A stretch of DNA of 64,000 nt. Origin: an uncultured Burkholderiales bacterium (GTDB lineage Bacteria; Pseudomonadota; Gammaproteobacteria; Burkholderiales; Burkholderiaceae_C). The translations under genes were made by a program, and so were the position numbers. This document shows positions 19,221-32,119 of the stretch, one piece after another; within the stretch, counting starts at the first letter, position 1, and every line of letters starts with the position of its first letter. Below the pieces are notes generated by a model. It searched no databases, was not told the DNA's origin, and worked only from the letters and a program-made list of their open reading frames with translations. The stretch spans positions 1-64,000 of the forward strand of contig CAISPG010000132.1 of NCBI GenBank assembly GCA_903887325.1, given 5' to 3'.

Positions 19221-20596
19221 GAGTCGGTTTCAGAGACTATGCCATACCTGTGCAATTTGACGTAAAGACTTTGGCGCGACAAACCCAGCATTTCGGCCGC
19301 AGAGGCGCGGTTGTTGTGGGTCAATTCCAGGGCCGCCTGTATACACATGCGCTCAATCATGGTGCTGGTTTCACCGACGATGTCCTTCATAGGCATGCGA
19401 CCGACCAGCTGCGACAACTGCTCGACCGAATCGGCCATGCCCGAGGTGGCGGATTTGTGCACGCTGCGTCCGACCTGAATGTCACGGATGAAAAAACCAT
19501 AAGTCGGCTGATCCCCGGTCAAAGTGACACCAGCCACATCGACCGGCATGAGCACGCCGACCGAGCTGCGTAACTCAGTGGCAAAGCCGCGCAATATGCC
19601 GGATTGACGCAAGTTATTCAGCAGCACGCCCAAATCGACCGAGCCGCGCGCCATGAAATCTTCCAGGTTTTTCTCTATCAATTGACCCGTGGAAGTCAAG
19701 CCGAGCATGTTGCAGATCTCGGCATTGGCCGCCAGCACAGCGCCTGCGCGGTCTGTGACGACAAAGCCTATGGGCGCATTTTCCAGGGCATGCTGGAACC
19801 ACTCGCCATCCGCTTCAGAGACCTGTGCACTCAGAGAGACTGCGGCGGCCTGCATGCGCAACAAAAATTGCGGCCCGCCTTCTTGCATAAACACCGAGGC
19901 ATGCAATTGACAATCCTGATCGGCTTTCAAGCTGCGAACACGTGCGCTTTCCATGCGACCTGAAGCTTGAGCGGTGCGCAGCAAGGATTCAAATGTTTCG
20001 CGGGACGCAGGTTCGAAGCATTGAACAATGTCGGCTCCCGGCAAACGCTTGACGATGTCTTTGAACACCAGTTGCGCTGATTGGTTGGCTTCCATCACCC
20101 GGCGCTGAGCCACATCGACGATCAGCACTGGGTCGGTGACGGTCTCAAACAGCAAACGGTAACGCGCTTCCATGTGACGCAAGCGCAGGTAATCGCGTTC
20201 CATAGACTGGTGCGATTCCACCAATCGCCGTTGCATCTGGGACACACCGCTTAAATCGCGACCGAATACCCAAAACTGGTTCGAGTCGGACTGCGGAACA
20301 GCCAGCAATTGCAAAGGGACATCCACCTCCCCGACTGTAAAGTTGACGTGCCGCCAGACGCTGGCAACATTTTTTTCCGGTTTGACCAGCAAATTCCGCA
20401 ATTTATCCTGGCTGTCAAGCGTAGCCGAAGAAGACAAGGTTTTGCCTTGCCAGTCTTTGAGGTTCAACCTCTGCAATTCTCTGCCTGAAGCCGTGATGTC
20501 CAACACCACGCCCTCGGCACTCAAGACCATGGTGACATCCGACAAGGTCGTCAGCAGACTTTCAATTTGCTCAGCAGGTAATGAAAATATATTCAC
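19214..20596 (-). CDS. ppsR: PpsR/CrtJ-type transcriptional repressor (PAS-PAS-Fis HTH)
   Basis: 460 aa; tandem PAS, C-terminal ALELTHNNRASAAEMLGLSRQSLYVKLHRYGI. Confidence 0.93.
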   Translation of the reverse strand: MNIFSLPAEQIESLLTTLSDVTMVLSAEGVVLDITASGRELQRLNLKDWQGKTLSSSATLDSQDKLRNLLVKPEKNVASVWRHVNFTVGEVDVPLQLLAVPQSDSNQFWVFGRDLSGVSQMQRRLVESHQSMERDYLRLRHMEARYRLLFETVTDPVLIVDVAQRRVMEANQSAQLVFKDIVKRLPGADIVQCFEPASRETFESLLRTAQASGRMESARVRSLKADQDCQLHASVFMQEGGPQFLLRMQAAAVSLSAQVSEADGEWFQHALENAPIGFVVTDRAGAVLAANAEICNMLGLTSTGQLIEKNLEDFMARGSVDLGVLLNNLRQSGILRGFATELRSSVGVLMPVDVAGVTLTGDQPTYGFFIRDIQVGRSVHKSATSGMADSVEQLSQLVGRMPMKDIVGETSTMIERMCIQAALELTHNNRASAAEMLGLSRQSLYVKLHRYGIVSETDSE

Positions 20597-20728
20597 TTTA
20601 AAGGTAATTCATGGGTAATCTGCAAAAGGGGAAAGGTCCCCGTCTAACTTGTAAAAATTCAAATATTTCCCAATTCAACTTCATTCTAACCGCCATTTCA
20701 TGACAAATTGACACTTTTCATTATCGCG

Positions 20729-21520
20729 TCATCCTGACAGCTGAGGCAAATTGATTTTTTGAATATGTCGAATTGCTTGGAATTGCGCCTGATCTGCATG
20801 CAAACAGCCGAAATCTGCGCCCAATATCTCAACCAAATCCTCGCGCGAACGCAGCAAAGGACCGCCGACCATGATTTGCACATGCGGATTGCTGCACCTT
20901 TGTCTCAGCCGGGCAATGAGTTTTTTCATCTCTGGAATCTGCTTGTCTTCAGACAAGGACAGGCCAATCAAATCCACCCATTCTGAGCGCACAGCGACCA
21001 ACATATCGTCGGCAGTGAACTGGTTGGCGCTGAACACCTGCCAGCCATAACGCCTGAAATACTGGGACAAAATCAGCAAGCCGAGCGAATGGTGAGAGCC
21101 CGGGGATTTGACCAGCAAGGCATTGGGTTGGCTGCCCGGGGTTTGCTGACTGCCGCCCATGACGAAGTCTGTACTCAGCCCGTAAATCAATTGCTCCAAC
21201 CGAAAAATGCCTTGGGTGACTTGAATAAAGTCAATGTCATCCGCCGCCCACCAGTCGTGAAAAAGCCGCGCGGCCTGAGGAATGGCGTCCAGGTACAGAC
21301 TTTCAATGTCATGACCCTGCATCAGCATGCTTTTGACATAAACCTCAACTTGAGATCCATCTGCCGCCACGCAGGCTTTACCTAGTTCCTCGCTGTGAAT
21401 GGATGAAAAAGGAATTTTTTCGTACACCCGTGAAGTTGTATCTAACAATTGGGGAATGACATGGGTCACCAAGGCTTGGTGCAAAGGTCGATTGATATCG
21501 GAATTGATAGAGAGTTCCAC
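20729..21520 (-). CDS. ppaA: PpaA/AerR-like cobalamin-binding-domain antirepressor
   Basis: B12-binding-like domain (SPGSHHSLGLLILSQYFRRYGWQVF... VMVGGPLL-like) adjacent to ppsR. Confidence 0.8.
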   Translation of the reverse strand: MELSINSDINRPLHQALVTHVIPQLLDTTSRVYEKIPFSSIHSEELGKACVAADGSQVEVYVKSMLMQGHDIESLYLDAIPQAARLFHDWWAADDIDFIQVTQGIFRLEQLIYGLSTDFVMGGSQQTPGSQPNALLVKSPGSHHSLGLLILSQYFRRYGWQVFSANQFTADDMLVAVRSEWVDLIGLSLSEDKQIPEMKKLIARLRQRCSNPHVQIMVGGPLLRSREDLVEILGADFGCLHADQAQFQAIRHIQKINLPQLSG

Positions 21521-21570
21521 TTGAGCTCTTTTTTCAGGCCTAAGCCGACAGGAATTGATAACTGCTCAAG

Positions 21571-21588
21571 TGTCATAGTTTTTAGACA
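21571..21588. promoter_or_regulatory. PpsR/CrtJ-type palindrome, distal site in the ppaA-bchF intergenic region
   Basis: TGTCATAGTTTTTAGACA matches TGT-N12-ACA. Confidence 0.7.
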
Positions 21589-21596
21589 CTTCAAAC

Positions 21597-21610
21597 CTAG
21601 GGAAAACCCC
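21597..21610. promoter_or_regulatory. AGGG-N4-CCCC dyad upstream of bchF
   Basis: CTAGGG-AAAA-CCCC between two PpsR-type sites. Confidence 0.4.
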
Positions 21611-21631
21611 GTATGTGTCAGCTTTAAATAA

Positions 21632-21649
21632 CGTCAATTTAGGTTGACA
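21632..21649. promoter_or_regulatory. PpsR/CrtJ-type palindrome (one-base variant), proximal site upstream of bchF
   Basis: CGTCAATTTAGGTTGACA; the TTGACA half is followed 17 bp later by TAAAGT. Confidence 0.75.
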
Positions 21650-21701
21650 CATTCTGCTTCTGACCCTAAAGTCAATTCATAGCCATTGTCCTCCAACAAC
21701 C

Positions 21702-23497
<1,796 letters not shown>

Positions 23498-23509
23498 GGA
23501 AGACACCAC

Positions 23510-25123
23510 ATGCAACTCACACTCTGGACATACGAAGGACCGCCGCACGTAGGCGCCATGCGTGTGGCCACAGCCATGAAGGATGTGCATTACGTATTGC
23601 ATGCGCCGCAAGGCGATACGTATGCCGATTTGCTGTTCACCATGATCGAGCGTTTGCCGCGCCGCCCGCCAGTCACTTACACCACCTTCCAGGCACGCGA
23701 CTTGGGTGGCGACACCGCCCAGTTGTTCAAAGACGCGGCCCGCGAAGCACACGCTCGCTTCAAGCCCAATGCCATGCTGGTCGGTGCCTCTTGCACCGCA
23801 GAGTTGATTCAAGACGACCCCGGTGGCTTGGCGCTGGCTTTGAATTTACCCATTCCTGTGGTCGCGCTCGAACTGCCTGCCTACCAGCGCAAAGAAAACT
23901 GGGGCGCGTCTGAAACTTTCTACCACCTGGTGCGTGCCTTGGTGCCTGCCGGCCACAGCCGCACGCCGCTCGAAGGCCGACAAGCGGTCTGCAATATCCT
24001 GGGGCCGACTGCATTGGGCTTCAGACACCGCGACGACATCAAAGAAATCCGTTCTCTGCTGAACGAGCTTGGCATACATGTGAATGTGGTCGCCCCGTTA
24101 GAAGCCTGTGTGGCAGACATACGCCGTTTGCCCGAAGCCGATTTCAACGTGGTGCTTTATCCCGAACTCGCGCGCACCACTGCGCAATGGCTGCAACGCA
24201 GTTGCGGCCAACCGTTCACCCAATGCATTCCTTACGGTGTCAACGGCACGCTGGATTTCATCGCAGAAGTACAACAACTCGCAGGCTTGGCAGACCCGGC
24301 GCAGTCGCGCGAAGAATTCATGCGTACCTCACGCGCACGTTGGTACGCCAAATCGGTGGACTCGACCTACCTGACCGGCAAGCGCGTGTTCGTGTTCGGC
24401 GATGCAACACACGCCATTGCAGCCGCCCGTGTGGCCCATCAAGAGATGGGGTTTGAAGTGGTAGGTCTGGGCACTTACAGCCGCGAATTCGCCCGTGAAG
24501 TGCGCGAAGCCGCCAAGTTGTACGGCGTTGAGGCACTGATCACAGACGACTACCTCGAAGTCGAAGACCAGGTCAAAGCATTGCAACCCGAGTTACTGTT
24601 GGGCACGCAAATGGAACGCCATATCGCCAAGCGCCTGGGCGTTCCTTGCACTGTCATTTCCGCGCCCATGCATGTGCAGGATTTCCCGGCCCGCTATGCG
24701 CCGCAAATGGGTTTTGAAGGCGCGAATGTCTTGTTTGACACCTGGGTGCATCCGCTGATGATGGGCCTGGAAGAACACTTGCTGGGCATGTTCCGCGAAG
24801 ACTTCGAATTCCACGACGGCGCTGCGCCCTCGCACCTGGGTTCGGGCCACGGCGCACCTGCCAAAGCGGCTGCGACTGCGATGGCACCTGCTCAATCGCA
24901 TCAAGCCGAACAAATTCATGTGACTCCAGATGCCGCAACTGCAAACGGTGCCACGGTCGATATCACCGACTGGGCACCGGAAGCCGAAAAAGAATTGAAA
25001 AAAATCCCGTTTTTTGTGCGCGGCAAAGCCCGTCGCAACACCGAGTTATTTGCCCGTGAACGCGGTGTGTCGCACATCACGGTAGAGACCATGTACGAAG
25101 CGAAAGCCCATTTCAGCCGATGA
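23510..25123 (+). CDS. bchB: Light-independent protochlorophyllide reductase subunit B
   Basis: [48 protein letters not shown]. Confidence 0.97.
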   Translation: MQLTLWTYEGPPHVGAMRVATAMKDVHYVLHAPQGDTYADLLFTMIERLPRRPPVTYTTFQARDLGGDTAQLFKDAAREAHARFKPNAMLVGASCTAELIQDDPGGLALALNLPIPVVALELPAYQRKENWGASETFYHLVRALVPAGHSRTPLEGRQAVCNILGPTALGFRHRDDIKEIRSLLNELGIHVNVVAPLEACVADIRRLPEADFNVVLYPELARTTAQWLQRSCGQPFTQCIPYGVNGTLDFIAEVQQLAGLADPAQSREEFMRTSRARWYAKSVDSTYLTGKRVFVFGDATHAIAAARVAHQEMGFEVVGLGTYSREFAREVREAAKLYGVEALITDDYLEVEDQVKALQPELLLGTQMERHIAKRLGVPCTVISAPMHVQDFPARYAPQMGFEGANVLFDTWVHPLMMGLEEHLLGMFREDFEFHDGAAPSHLGSGHGAPAKAAATAMAPAQSHQAEQIHVTPDAATANGATVDITDWAPEAEKELKKIPFFVRGKARRNTELFARERGVSHITVETMYEAKAHFSR

Positions 25124-26056
<933 letters not shown>

Positions 26057-26057
26057 A

Positions 26058-26783
26058 ATGAACCACGCTAGTTATGTCGCGCGTCGCGGCCAGATCGAAA
26101 CCTATTTCGATCGCACAGCCGCCAAGGCCTGGGAGGTGCTCACCTCCAACGCGCCGGTGGGCCGCATACGCGCCACCGTGCGCCGCGGCCGCGATCAGAT
26201 GCGACACACTTTATTGTCTTGGCTGCCCGAAGACATGACCGGCATGCGTTTGCTCGATGCCGGTTGCGGCACGGGCGCTTTGGCGCAAGAAGCCATGAAG
26301 CGCGGTGCCCATGTGGTTGCTATCGATTTGTCGCCTACGCTGGTCAATCTGGCGCGTGAACGTCACGCTCAGGATTTGCTGACCAACGCAGCACTCAGCG
26401 CCAAAGCCGGCAGCATCACGTTTTTGGCGGGCGACATGCTGTCAGCAGAACACGGCGAGTTTGACTACGTGGTTTGCATGGATTCACTGATTCATTACGA
26501 CACGCAAGACATTGCCAACGCGGTTGAAGCATTGAGCAAGCGCACCAAGCGCGCCATTGTGTTCACCTTCGCACCGCATTCACCTTTGCTCGCCACCATG
26601 CACGCCATGGGCCGTTTGTTTCCGCGCACCGACCGCTCGCCGCAGTTGGCCCCGGTACGCAAATCCACCTTGCATGTGTATTTAGAACGCGCGGTGCGAC
26701 AGCACGGCTGGCGGCCCCAACGCATGCAACGCATCTCCAGCGGTTTTTACACATCTCAAGCCTGGGAATGGGTACAAACATGA
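26058..26783 (+). CDS. bchM: Mg-protoporphyrin IX methyltransferase
   Basis: SAM-binding LLDAGCGTGALAQEAMKRGAHVVAIDLSPTLVNLAR; between bchL and lhaA. Confidence 0.94.
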   Translation: MNHASYVARRGQIETYFDRTAAKAWEVLTSNAPVGRIRATVRRGRDQMRHTLLSWLPEDMTGMRLLDAGCGTGALAQEAMKRGAHVVAIDLSPTLVNLARERHAQDLLTNAALSAKAGSITFLAGDMLSAEHGEFDYVVCMDSLIHYDTQDIANAVEALSKRTKRAIVFTFAPHSPLLATMHAMGRLFPRTDRSPQLAPVRKSTLHVYLERAVRQHGWRPQRMQRISSGFYTSQAWEWVQT

Positions 26784-28204
26784 GCTTCAAAATGCGTCCG
26801 CCGGCATGGATGCAATCCATCATGGTGCAGTACGTGCCGTTTGCAGATGCGGCATCGCCGGATCTGCCGCTGGGCCGTTTGTTCCGACTGGCGCTGTTCC
26901 AGTTATCTGTCGGCATGACCATGGCGCTGCTGGTCGGCACGCTCAACCGGGTGATGATCATCGAACTCGAAGTGCCTGCCTGGTGGGTGGCTTTGTCGGT
27001 CGCGCTGCCCTTGGTGTTCGCACCGCTGCGCGCCATGATTGGTTACCGCAGCGACACGCACCCCTCGGCGCTGGGTTTGCGTCGCATCCCGTATATGTGG
27101 ATGGGCACGATTTTGATGTTCGCCGGGCTGGCCATCATGCCGTTTGCCTTGCTGGGTTTGTCCGAGCCGCGCGAAGGTTATTTGTGGGTGATTCGCTTCG
27201 GTGCCGCCATGGCGTTTTTGTTTGTGGGTGCAGGCATGCAAATCACACAAACCGCCGGACTGGCCTTGGCCTCTGATGTTTCACCTGAAGACAAACGCCC
27301 GCGTGTGGTGGCGCTGATGTATGCCATGCAATTGGTGGGTTTGATCGTCGGCAGCGCAGCTCTGAGTTTATTGCTTAGTGATTTTTCTCCGCAAAAATTG
27401 ATTCAAGTGGTGCAGGGCTGTGCCGTGATGGTGGCCGCTCTCAATCTGGTGTCTTTGTGGAAACAGGAAGCACGCAGCACCAAACGCGGCAAACGCGAGC
27501 CTGACGGTTTTTCTCACAACTGGCGTCAACTGATGGCCATGCCCAGAATGAGCCGTTTTTTATGGACTGTGGGTCTGGGCACCGCCGCATTCAGCATGCA
27601 AGACATCGTGCTTGAACCTTACGGCGCACAGGTGCTGGGACTTGATGTCAGCCTCACCAGCGCCTTGACCGCCATGACCTCAGCAGGTGCCTTGCTGGCT
27701 TTTGCATTGTCTGCCCGCTTTTTGTCACGTGGCATGGATGCAGGCCGTCTCGCGGCTATAGGGGCGCTCATTGGTTTGCCGGCTTTCGCCTGTGTGATTT
27801 TTTCCGCCCCTTTGCAATCGGCCGTGCTGTTTCAAGCAGGTGCCACGCTGATCGGTTTCGGCGGCGGCTTATTTTCTGTGGGCATGCTGCTGACTGCCAT
27901 GGCCATGACTGAAAAAGGCCAGGCAGGCATGGTGCTGGGTGCCTGGGGTGCGGTACAGGCCACCGCATCCGGGTTGGCCATGGCTGCGGGTGGTGTCACC
28001 CGCGACCTGGTTGGCAATATGGCCGAACAAGGAATGCTGGGCGAGGCTTTGGTCTCACCGGTCACAGGTTACAGCGTGGTGTTTCACATCGAGATGTACA
28101 TGCTGTTTTGTGTGTTGATTGCCCTGGGCCCGCTGGTGAGTCGCAAACGACGCCAGCAGGTACCGGATGACACCCGATTCGGTCTGGCTGAACTGCCGGG
28201 CTGA
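26780..28204 (+). CDS. lhaA: LhaA/PucC-family MFS protein
   Basis: 12-TM protein; PLRAMIGYRSDTHPSALGLRRIPYMWMGTILMFAGLAIMPFALL, MQDIVLEPYGAQVLGLDV. Confidence 0.92.
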   Translation: MSFKMRPPAWMQSIMVQYVPFADAASPDLPLGRLFRLALFQLSVGMTMALLVGTLNRVMIIELEVPAWWVALSVALPLVFAPLRAMIGYRSDTHPSALGLRRIPYMWMGTILMFAGLAIMPFALLGLSEPREGYLWVIRFGAAMAFLFVGAGMQITQTAGLALASDVSPEDKRPRVVALMYAMQLVGLIVGSAALSLLLSDFSPQKLIQVVQGCAVMVAALNLVSLWKQEARSTKRGKREPDGFSHNWRQLMAMPRMSRFLWTVGLGTAAFSMQDIVLEPYGAQVLGLDVSLTSALTAMTSAGALLAFALSARFLSRGMDAGRLAAIGALIGLPAFACVIFSAPLQSAVLFQAGATLIGFGGGLFSVGMLLTAMAMTEKGQAGMVLGAWGAVQATASGLAMAAGGVTRDLVGNMAEQGMLGEALVSPVTGYSVVFHIEMYMLFCVLIALGPLVSRKRRQQVPDDTRFGLAELPG

Positions 28205-28230
28205 ACTTTTCACGCGCTATTCAAAGGAGA

Positions 28231-28998
28231 ATGACCATGGAAACAGGCGCTATTACGCAGTATGTAGATGTCGCACAAATCGTGCTCTACATGTTCTGGG
28301 GATTTTTTGCCGGTCTGATTTATTACCTTGTCCGCGAAAACCACCGCGAGGGTTATCCGATGGACAACGGCCACTTGCAAGGCGGACCGGTGCAAATCGG
28401 CTGGCCTGTGCCCGAGCCCAAGGTCTTCAAAATGGCTGATGGCCGTGAAATTTTGGCGCCCAATGCCAACCGGGTTGACGGCAGTTACACAGCCCAGCCT
28501 GTGCATGGCTGGCTGGGCGCTCCTCTGGAACCTGTGGGCGACCCGTTGCTGGCAGGTATCGGCCCCGGTGCCTGGGCTGCACGCGCCGATGAACCCGATC
28601 TCTACCACGGCGGTGAAATCAAAATCGTTCCTTTGCGCATTGCTGCCGACCATGACGTGATGTCACCAGATATCGACCCGCGCGGCCTACCGGTGTATGG
28701 CCTGGACCGCTATGAAGCAGGCCATGTCAAAGACCTGTGGGTGGATCGCTGCGAAATGATGTTCCGTTACCTCGAAGTGTCTTTGCATTCAGGCGACACC
28801 GTGTTGCTGCCCATGACTTTCTCGCGCATCAACCGCCGTGGCGTGCATGTGTCTTCCATTCTGTCTTCACAGTTTGCCAATGTGCCTAAAACCAAAAGCG
28901 ACAGCCAGATCACGCTGCTGGAAGAAGAAAAAATCACCGCCTATTACGGTGCAGGCACTTTGTACGCCATGCCTGAACGTCAGGAGCCATTGTTTTGA
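28231..28998 (+). CDS. puhA: Photosynthetic reaction centre H subunit
   Basis: GAITQYVDVAQIVLYMFWGFFAGLIYYLVRENHREGYPM. Confidence 0.97.
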   Translation: MTMETGAITQYVDVAQIVLYMFWGFFAGLIYYLVRENHREGYPMDNGHLQGGPVQIGWPVPEPKVFKMADGREILAPNANRVDGSYTAQPVHGWLGAPLEPVGDPLLAGIGPGAWAARADEPDLYHGGEIKIVPLRIAADHDVMSPDIDPRGLPVYGLDRYEAGHVKDLWVDRCEMMFRYLEVSLHSGDTVLLPMTFSRINRRGVHVSSILSSQFANVPKTKSDSQITLLEEEKITAYYGAGTLYAMPERQEPLF

Positions 28999-29669
28999 AC
29001 GTCAATCCGCACCACGAACACGAGTTCGAGGCAGCGCCCGGACTTCCCGAAGCCTTACCGGCTGGTGAGCGCCTGCTGTGGCAAGGCTCACCCGACTGGA
29101 AACAGATGGCGCTGCATGTTTTTCGTGTACGCACACTGGCTATTTATTTTGCGGTCATGATTATTTTGCAGGCCGCTTATCTCTTAGGCGAGTCTCAGCC
29201 AAAACTGCTGGTGCCCTTGGCTACCAGTGTGGCATTGAGCCTGACTGCTTTAGGGTTGTTGACCTGGCTGGCCTGGCTGACTGCACGCACCGCCTTGTAC
29301 ACACTGACCAACAAACGCGTGGTCATGCGCATCGGCATCGTGCTGACACTCACGTTCAATCTTCCCTTGCGCATGCTGGCCGGCGCCAGCGTCAAACCCA
29401 CGAAAGACGGGTTTGGTGACATCGCGCTCAAATTGGCCGGGGACGACCATATTGCCTGGCTCAATATCTGGCCGCATGCCAAACCCTGGGCTTTGAAAAA
29501 CCCCGAGCCCTGCATGCGCTTCATTCCGGATGCAGTGCGTGTCGGCGAGCGTCTGGTACAGGCATGGCGTGAAGTCAACCCGGCAGTACCGGTCATGTTC
29601 GGCGACATCATCGATGAACAACCGACCATGGGCATGAACAACCGCCACACGGAGGCATTGTCCACATGA
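28995..29669 (+). CDS. puhB: Photosynthetic complex assembly protein PuhB
   Basis: PAGERLLWQGSPDWKQMALHVFRVRTLAIYFAVM; overlaps the puhA stop. Confidence 0.94.
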   Translation: MNVNPHHEHEFEAAPGLPEALPAGERLLWQGSPDWKQMALHVFRVRTLAIYFAVMIILQAAYLLGESQPKLLVPLATSVALSLTALGLLTWLAWLTARTALYTLTNKRVVMRIGIVLTLTFNLPLRMLAGASVKPTKDGFGDIALKLAGDDHIAWLNIWPHAKPWALKNPEPCMRFIPDAVRVGERLVQAWREVNPAVPVMFGDIIDEQPTMGMNNRHTEALST

Positions 29670-30142
29670 ACCAATCTATCTCTAACAACAATCTGCCGGG
29701 CCAGCACGGCCTGACCGGCTGGATATTCGTCGGTTTTTTATGCAGTGTGTTGTTGGTGGTTGGTGTGTTGCGCAACCAAGGAATGATCACACCGCAAGAC
29801 GATGCGCCCGTCAGTTGGAAACGCAGCCTGCGTTTTGAAGATCGGCCTAACGGGGATGTAGCAGTGGTAGACCCCGACAGTCAATTGGAAGTGACGCGTT
29901 TTCAAGGCGAGCAAGGCTTTGTGCGCGGCACATTGCGCACCTTGTCTCGCGAGCGTATGCGTCGTGGTATCGGTGCCGGCCCTGCTTTCGAGCTCATCGG
30001 TCATACCGATGGCCGTTTGACCTTGCTGGATCCGGCCACCGGTGCGCGCATAGACCTGGAGTCTTTCGGCCCGACCAATATGTCTGCGTTTGCACAATTG
30101 CAGACTCTCACCTCTTCCTCTCAGAAAGCTTCCCAGGAGTAA
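29666..30142 (+). CDS. puhC: Photosynthetic complex assembly protein PuhC
   Basis: One TM followed by RSLRFEDRPNGDVAVVDPDSQLEVTRFQGEQGFVRGTLRTLSRERMRR. Confidence 0.93.
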   Translation: MNQSISNNNLPGQHGLTGWIFVGFLCSVLLVVGVLRNQGMITPQDDAPVSWKRSLRFEDRPNGDVAVVDPDSQLEVTRFQGEQGFVRGTLRTLSRERMRRGIGAGPAFELIGHTDGRLTLLDPATGARIDLESFGPTNMSAFAQLQTLTSSSQKASQE

Positions 30143-30145
30143 GCC

Positions 30146-31258
30146 ATGACCAACGCCGCCGCATTAGATTTTGATCACGTGGAGTTATTGATAGGCAAGG
30201 TGGAAAACGCTGCGGATGCCAACGCCAAAGCCGTTCGCAACACCGTGCTCAGCCCGCGCTTTTACACCACCGATTTCGACGCCATGGACAGGTTGAATAT
30301 CGAATCCGTGCGCGCCGACTGGGACACCATGCTGAAGGAGTACGAGGGCGACAACAACCACGATCACTTCCAGCGCGACGAAGCCTTTGCGGAAGAAGTT
30401 CGCGTGCTCATGCCGCAGCTGTCGCCTGAAATGCGCCAGGAGTTTCTGGACTTTTTGATCAGCTCGCTCACCTCTGAATTTTCCGGCTGCATTTTGTACA
30501 ACGAAGTACGCAAGAACGTCAAAAACCCGGACATCAAACAATTGATGACTTACATGGCACGCGACGAATCCCGCCACGCAGGTTTCATCAACCAGTCCTT
30601 GCGCGACTTTGACCTAGGGATTGACCTGGGCCAACTCAAGCGCACCAAGTCCTACACCTTCTTCAAACCCAAATTCATTTTTTACGCGACCTACTTGTCC
30701 GAAAAAATCGGCTACGCGCGCTACATCACCATTTACCGCCAACTTGAAAAAAACCCGGACAAGCGTTTTCACCCCATCTTCCGTTGGTTTGAACGCTGGT
30801 ACAATGACGAGTTCCGCCACGGCGAATCTTTTGCCCTCATCATGCGTTCGCAGCCCGAGTTGCTGCGCGGTGTGAACCTGTGGTGGATACGCTTTTTCAT
30901 TCTGGCGGTCTACGCCACCATGTATGTGCGCGACCATACACGCCCGCTGTTGCACGAAGCCATGGGCTTTGAATCCACCGAGTATGACTACGAAGTGTTT
31001 CGCATCACCTCGGACATTGCGCGTCAGGTCTTCCCAATCGAAGTCGATATCGATCACCCGAGCTTCCGTGCCTGCATGACGCGTCTGGTGGAGTTGTCCA
31101 TTGCCAATGCCAAAGCCAAAGAACGCGGCGGCCTGACCGGCTTGATCGGTCGTGCGATCACTGCCGTTCAAGCGGCATTCACGTTTGGCCGTTTGTACAT
31201 GCTGCCGGTCAAGAAAAATGAATTGCCCGCCAACATCCGTATGCAACCCACTTGGTAG
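30146..31258 (+). CDS. acsF: Aerobic Mg-protoporphyrin IX monomethyl ester cyclase
   Basis: Di-iron family; [42 protein letters not shown] and [17 protein letters not shown]. Confidence 0.96.
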   Translation: MTNAAALDFDHVELLIGKVENAADANAKAVRNTVLSPRFYTTDFDAMDRLNIESVRADWDTMLKEYEGDNNHDHFQRDEAFAEEVRVLMPQLSPEMRQEFLDFLISSLTSEFSGCILYNEVRKNVKNPDIKQLMTYMARDESRHAGFINQSLRDFDLGIDLGQLKRTKSYTFFKPKFIFYATYLSEKIGYARYITIYRQLEKNPDKRFHPIFRWFERWYNDEFRHGESFALIMRSQPELLRGVNLWWIRFFILAVYATMYVRDHTRPLLHEAMGFESTEYDYEVFRITSDIARQVFPIEVDIDHPSFRACMTRLVELSIANAKAKERGGLTGLIGRAITAVQAAFTFGRLYMLPVKKNELPANIRMQPTW

Positions 31259-31267
31259 GGTGTCTGA

Positions 31268-32119
31268 ATGATTGAATTTTTGTCCACCACGCTTGGTGCC
31301 TGCTTGTTTGCAGTGTTCTGCTGGTGGCTGGGCACGGGCGCCATTTTGTGGTTGGTGCGTTTGCCTACATACACGTTCCGATGGAGCATGTTCTTTCTCA
31401 GCTTTTTGCTGGGCTTGAGCCTGTGGACAGCGTCCATCAGCATGCGTTCGCATTCTATGCTCAATGCCTATATCGGCTTTGTCAGCGTGATCGCCATGTG
31501 GAGCTGGCATGAAATGGCTTTTCTCACCGGTTGGCTGGCGGGGCCCAGGCGCATTGCGCTAGACCCCGGTCTGAGCTTGAACCGGCGCTTCGGACAATCC
31601 GTCATGGCGCTGCTCTACCACGAGGTGGCGCTGCTGTTCAATTTCGGCGTGCTATTGGCTTTGCAACAAGGCCAGCCTAACCATGTGGCGCTGTGCACTT
31701 ACGCCTTGCTGTGGTGCATGCGATTGAGCGCCAAGCTGAATTTGTTTTTCGGTGTTCCTCAAGTCGGCGAACAGTATTTGCCAGCACATCTGCGCTACAT
31801 AGGCAGCTATTTCAAAAGCGGCCGCATCAGCCCGTTTTTCTTTTTCACCATGGCTTTGTCTGCGGTTGTATGGACATGGATGGTGTGGGAACTCAAAACA
31901 GGCGCAGTCACCATCAGCACCGGCTGGGTACTGCTGTCTTCGCTGCTGGGCCTGGCCATCATTGAACATGTATTGATGGTGATTGCCCTGCCTTTGCAAC
32001 GCCTGTGGGGATGGGCCATGAAACGCAGCCCTTACGGCACGCATCGTGCACCGCTGGCCGACACGTCAGTTGGTGTTGGCGTACCCGTGACTGCAACTAA
32101 CCAGGTAGATGCCGCATGA
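31268..32119 (+). CDS. puhE: PuhE / DUF3623 family membrane protein
   Basis: LFAVFCWWLGTGAILWLVRLP; follows acsF; multi-TM. Confidence 0.88.
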   Translation: MIEFLSTTLGACLFAVFCWWLGTGAILWLVRLPTYTFRWSMFFLSFLLGLSLWTASISMRSHSMLNAYIGFVSVIAMWSWHEMAFLTGWLAGPRRIALDPGLSLNRRFGQSVMALLYHEVALLFNFGVLLALQQGQPNHVALCTYALLWCMRLSAKLNLFFGVPQVGEQYLPAHLRYIGSYFKSGRISPFFFFTMALSAVVWTWMVWELKTGAVTISTGWVLLSSLLGLAIIEHVLMVIALPLQRLWGWAMKRSPYGTHRAPLADTSVGVGVPVTATNQVDAA

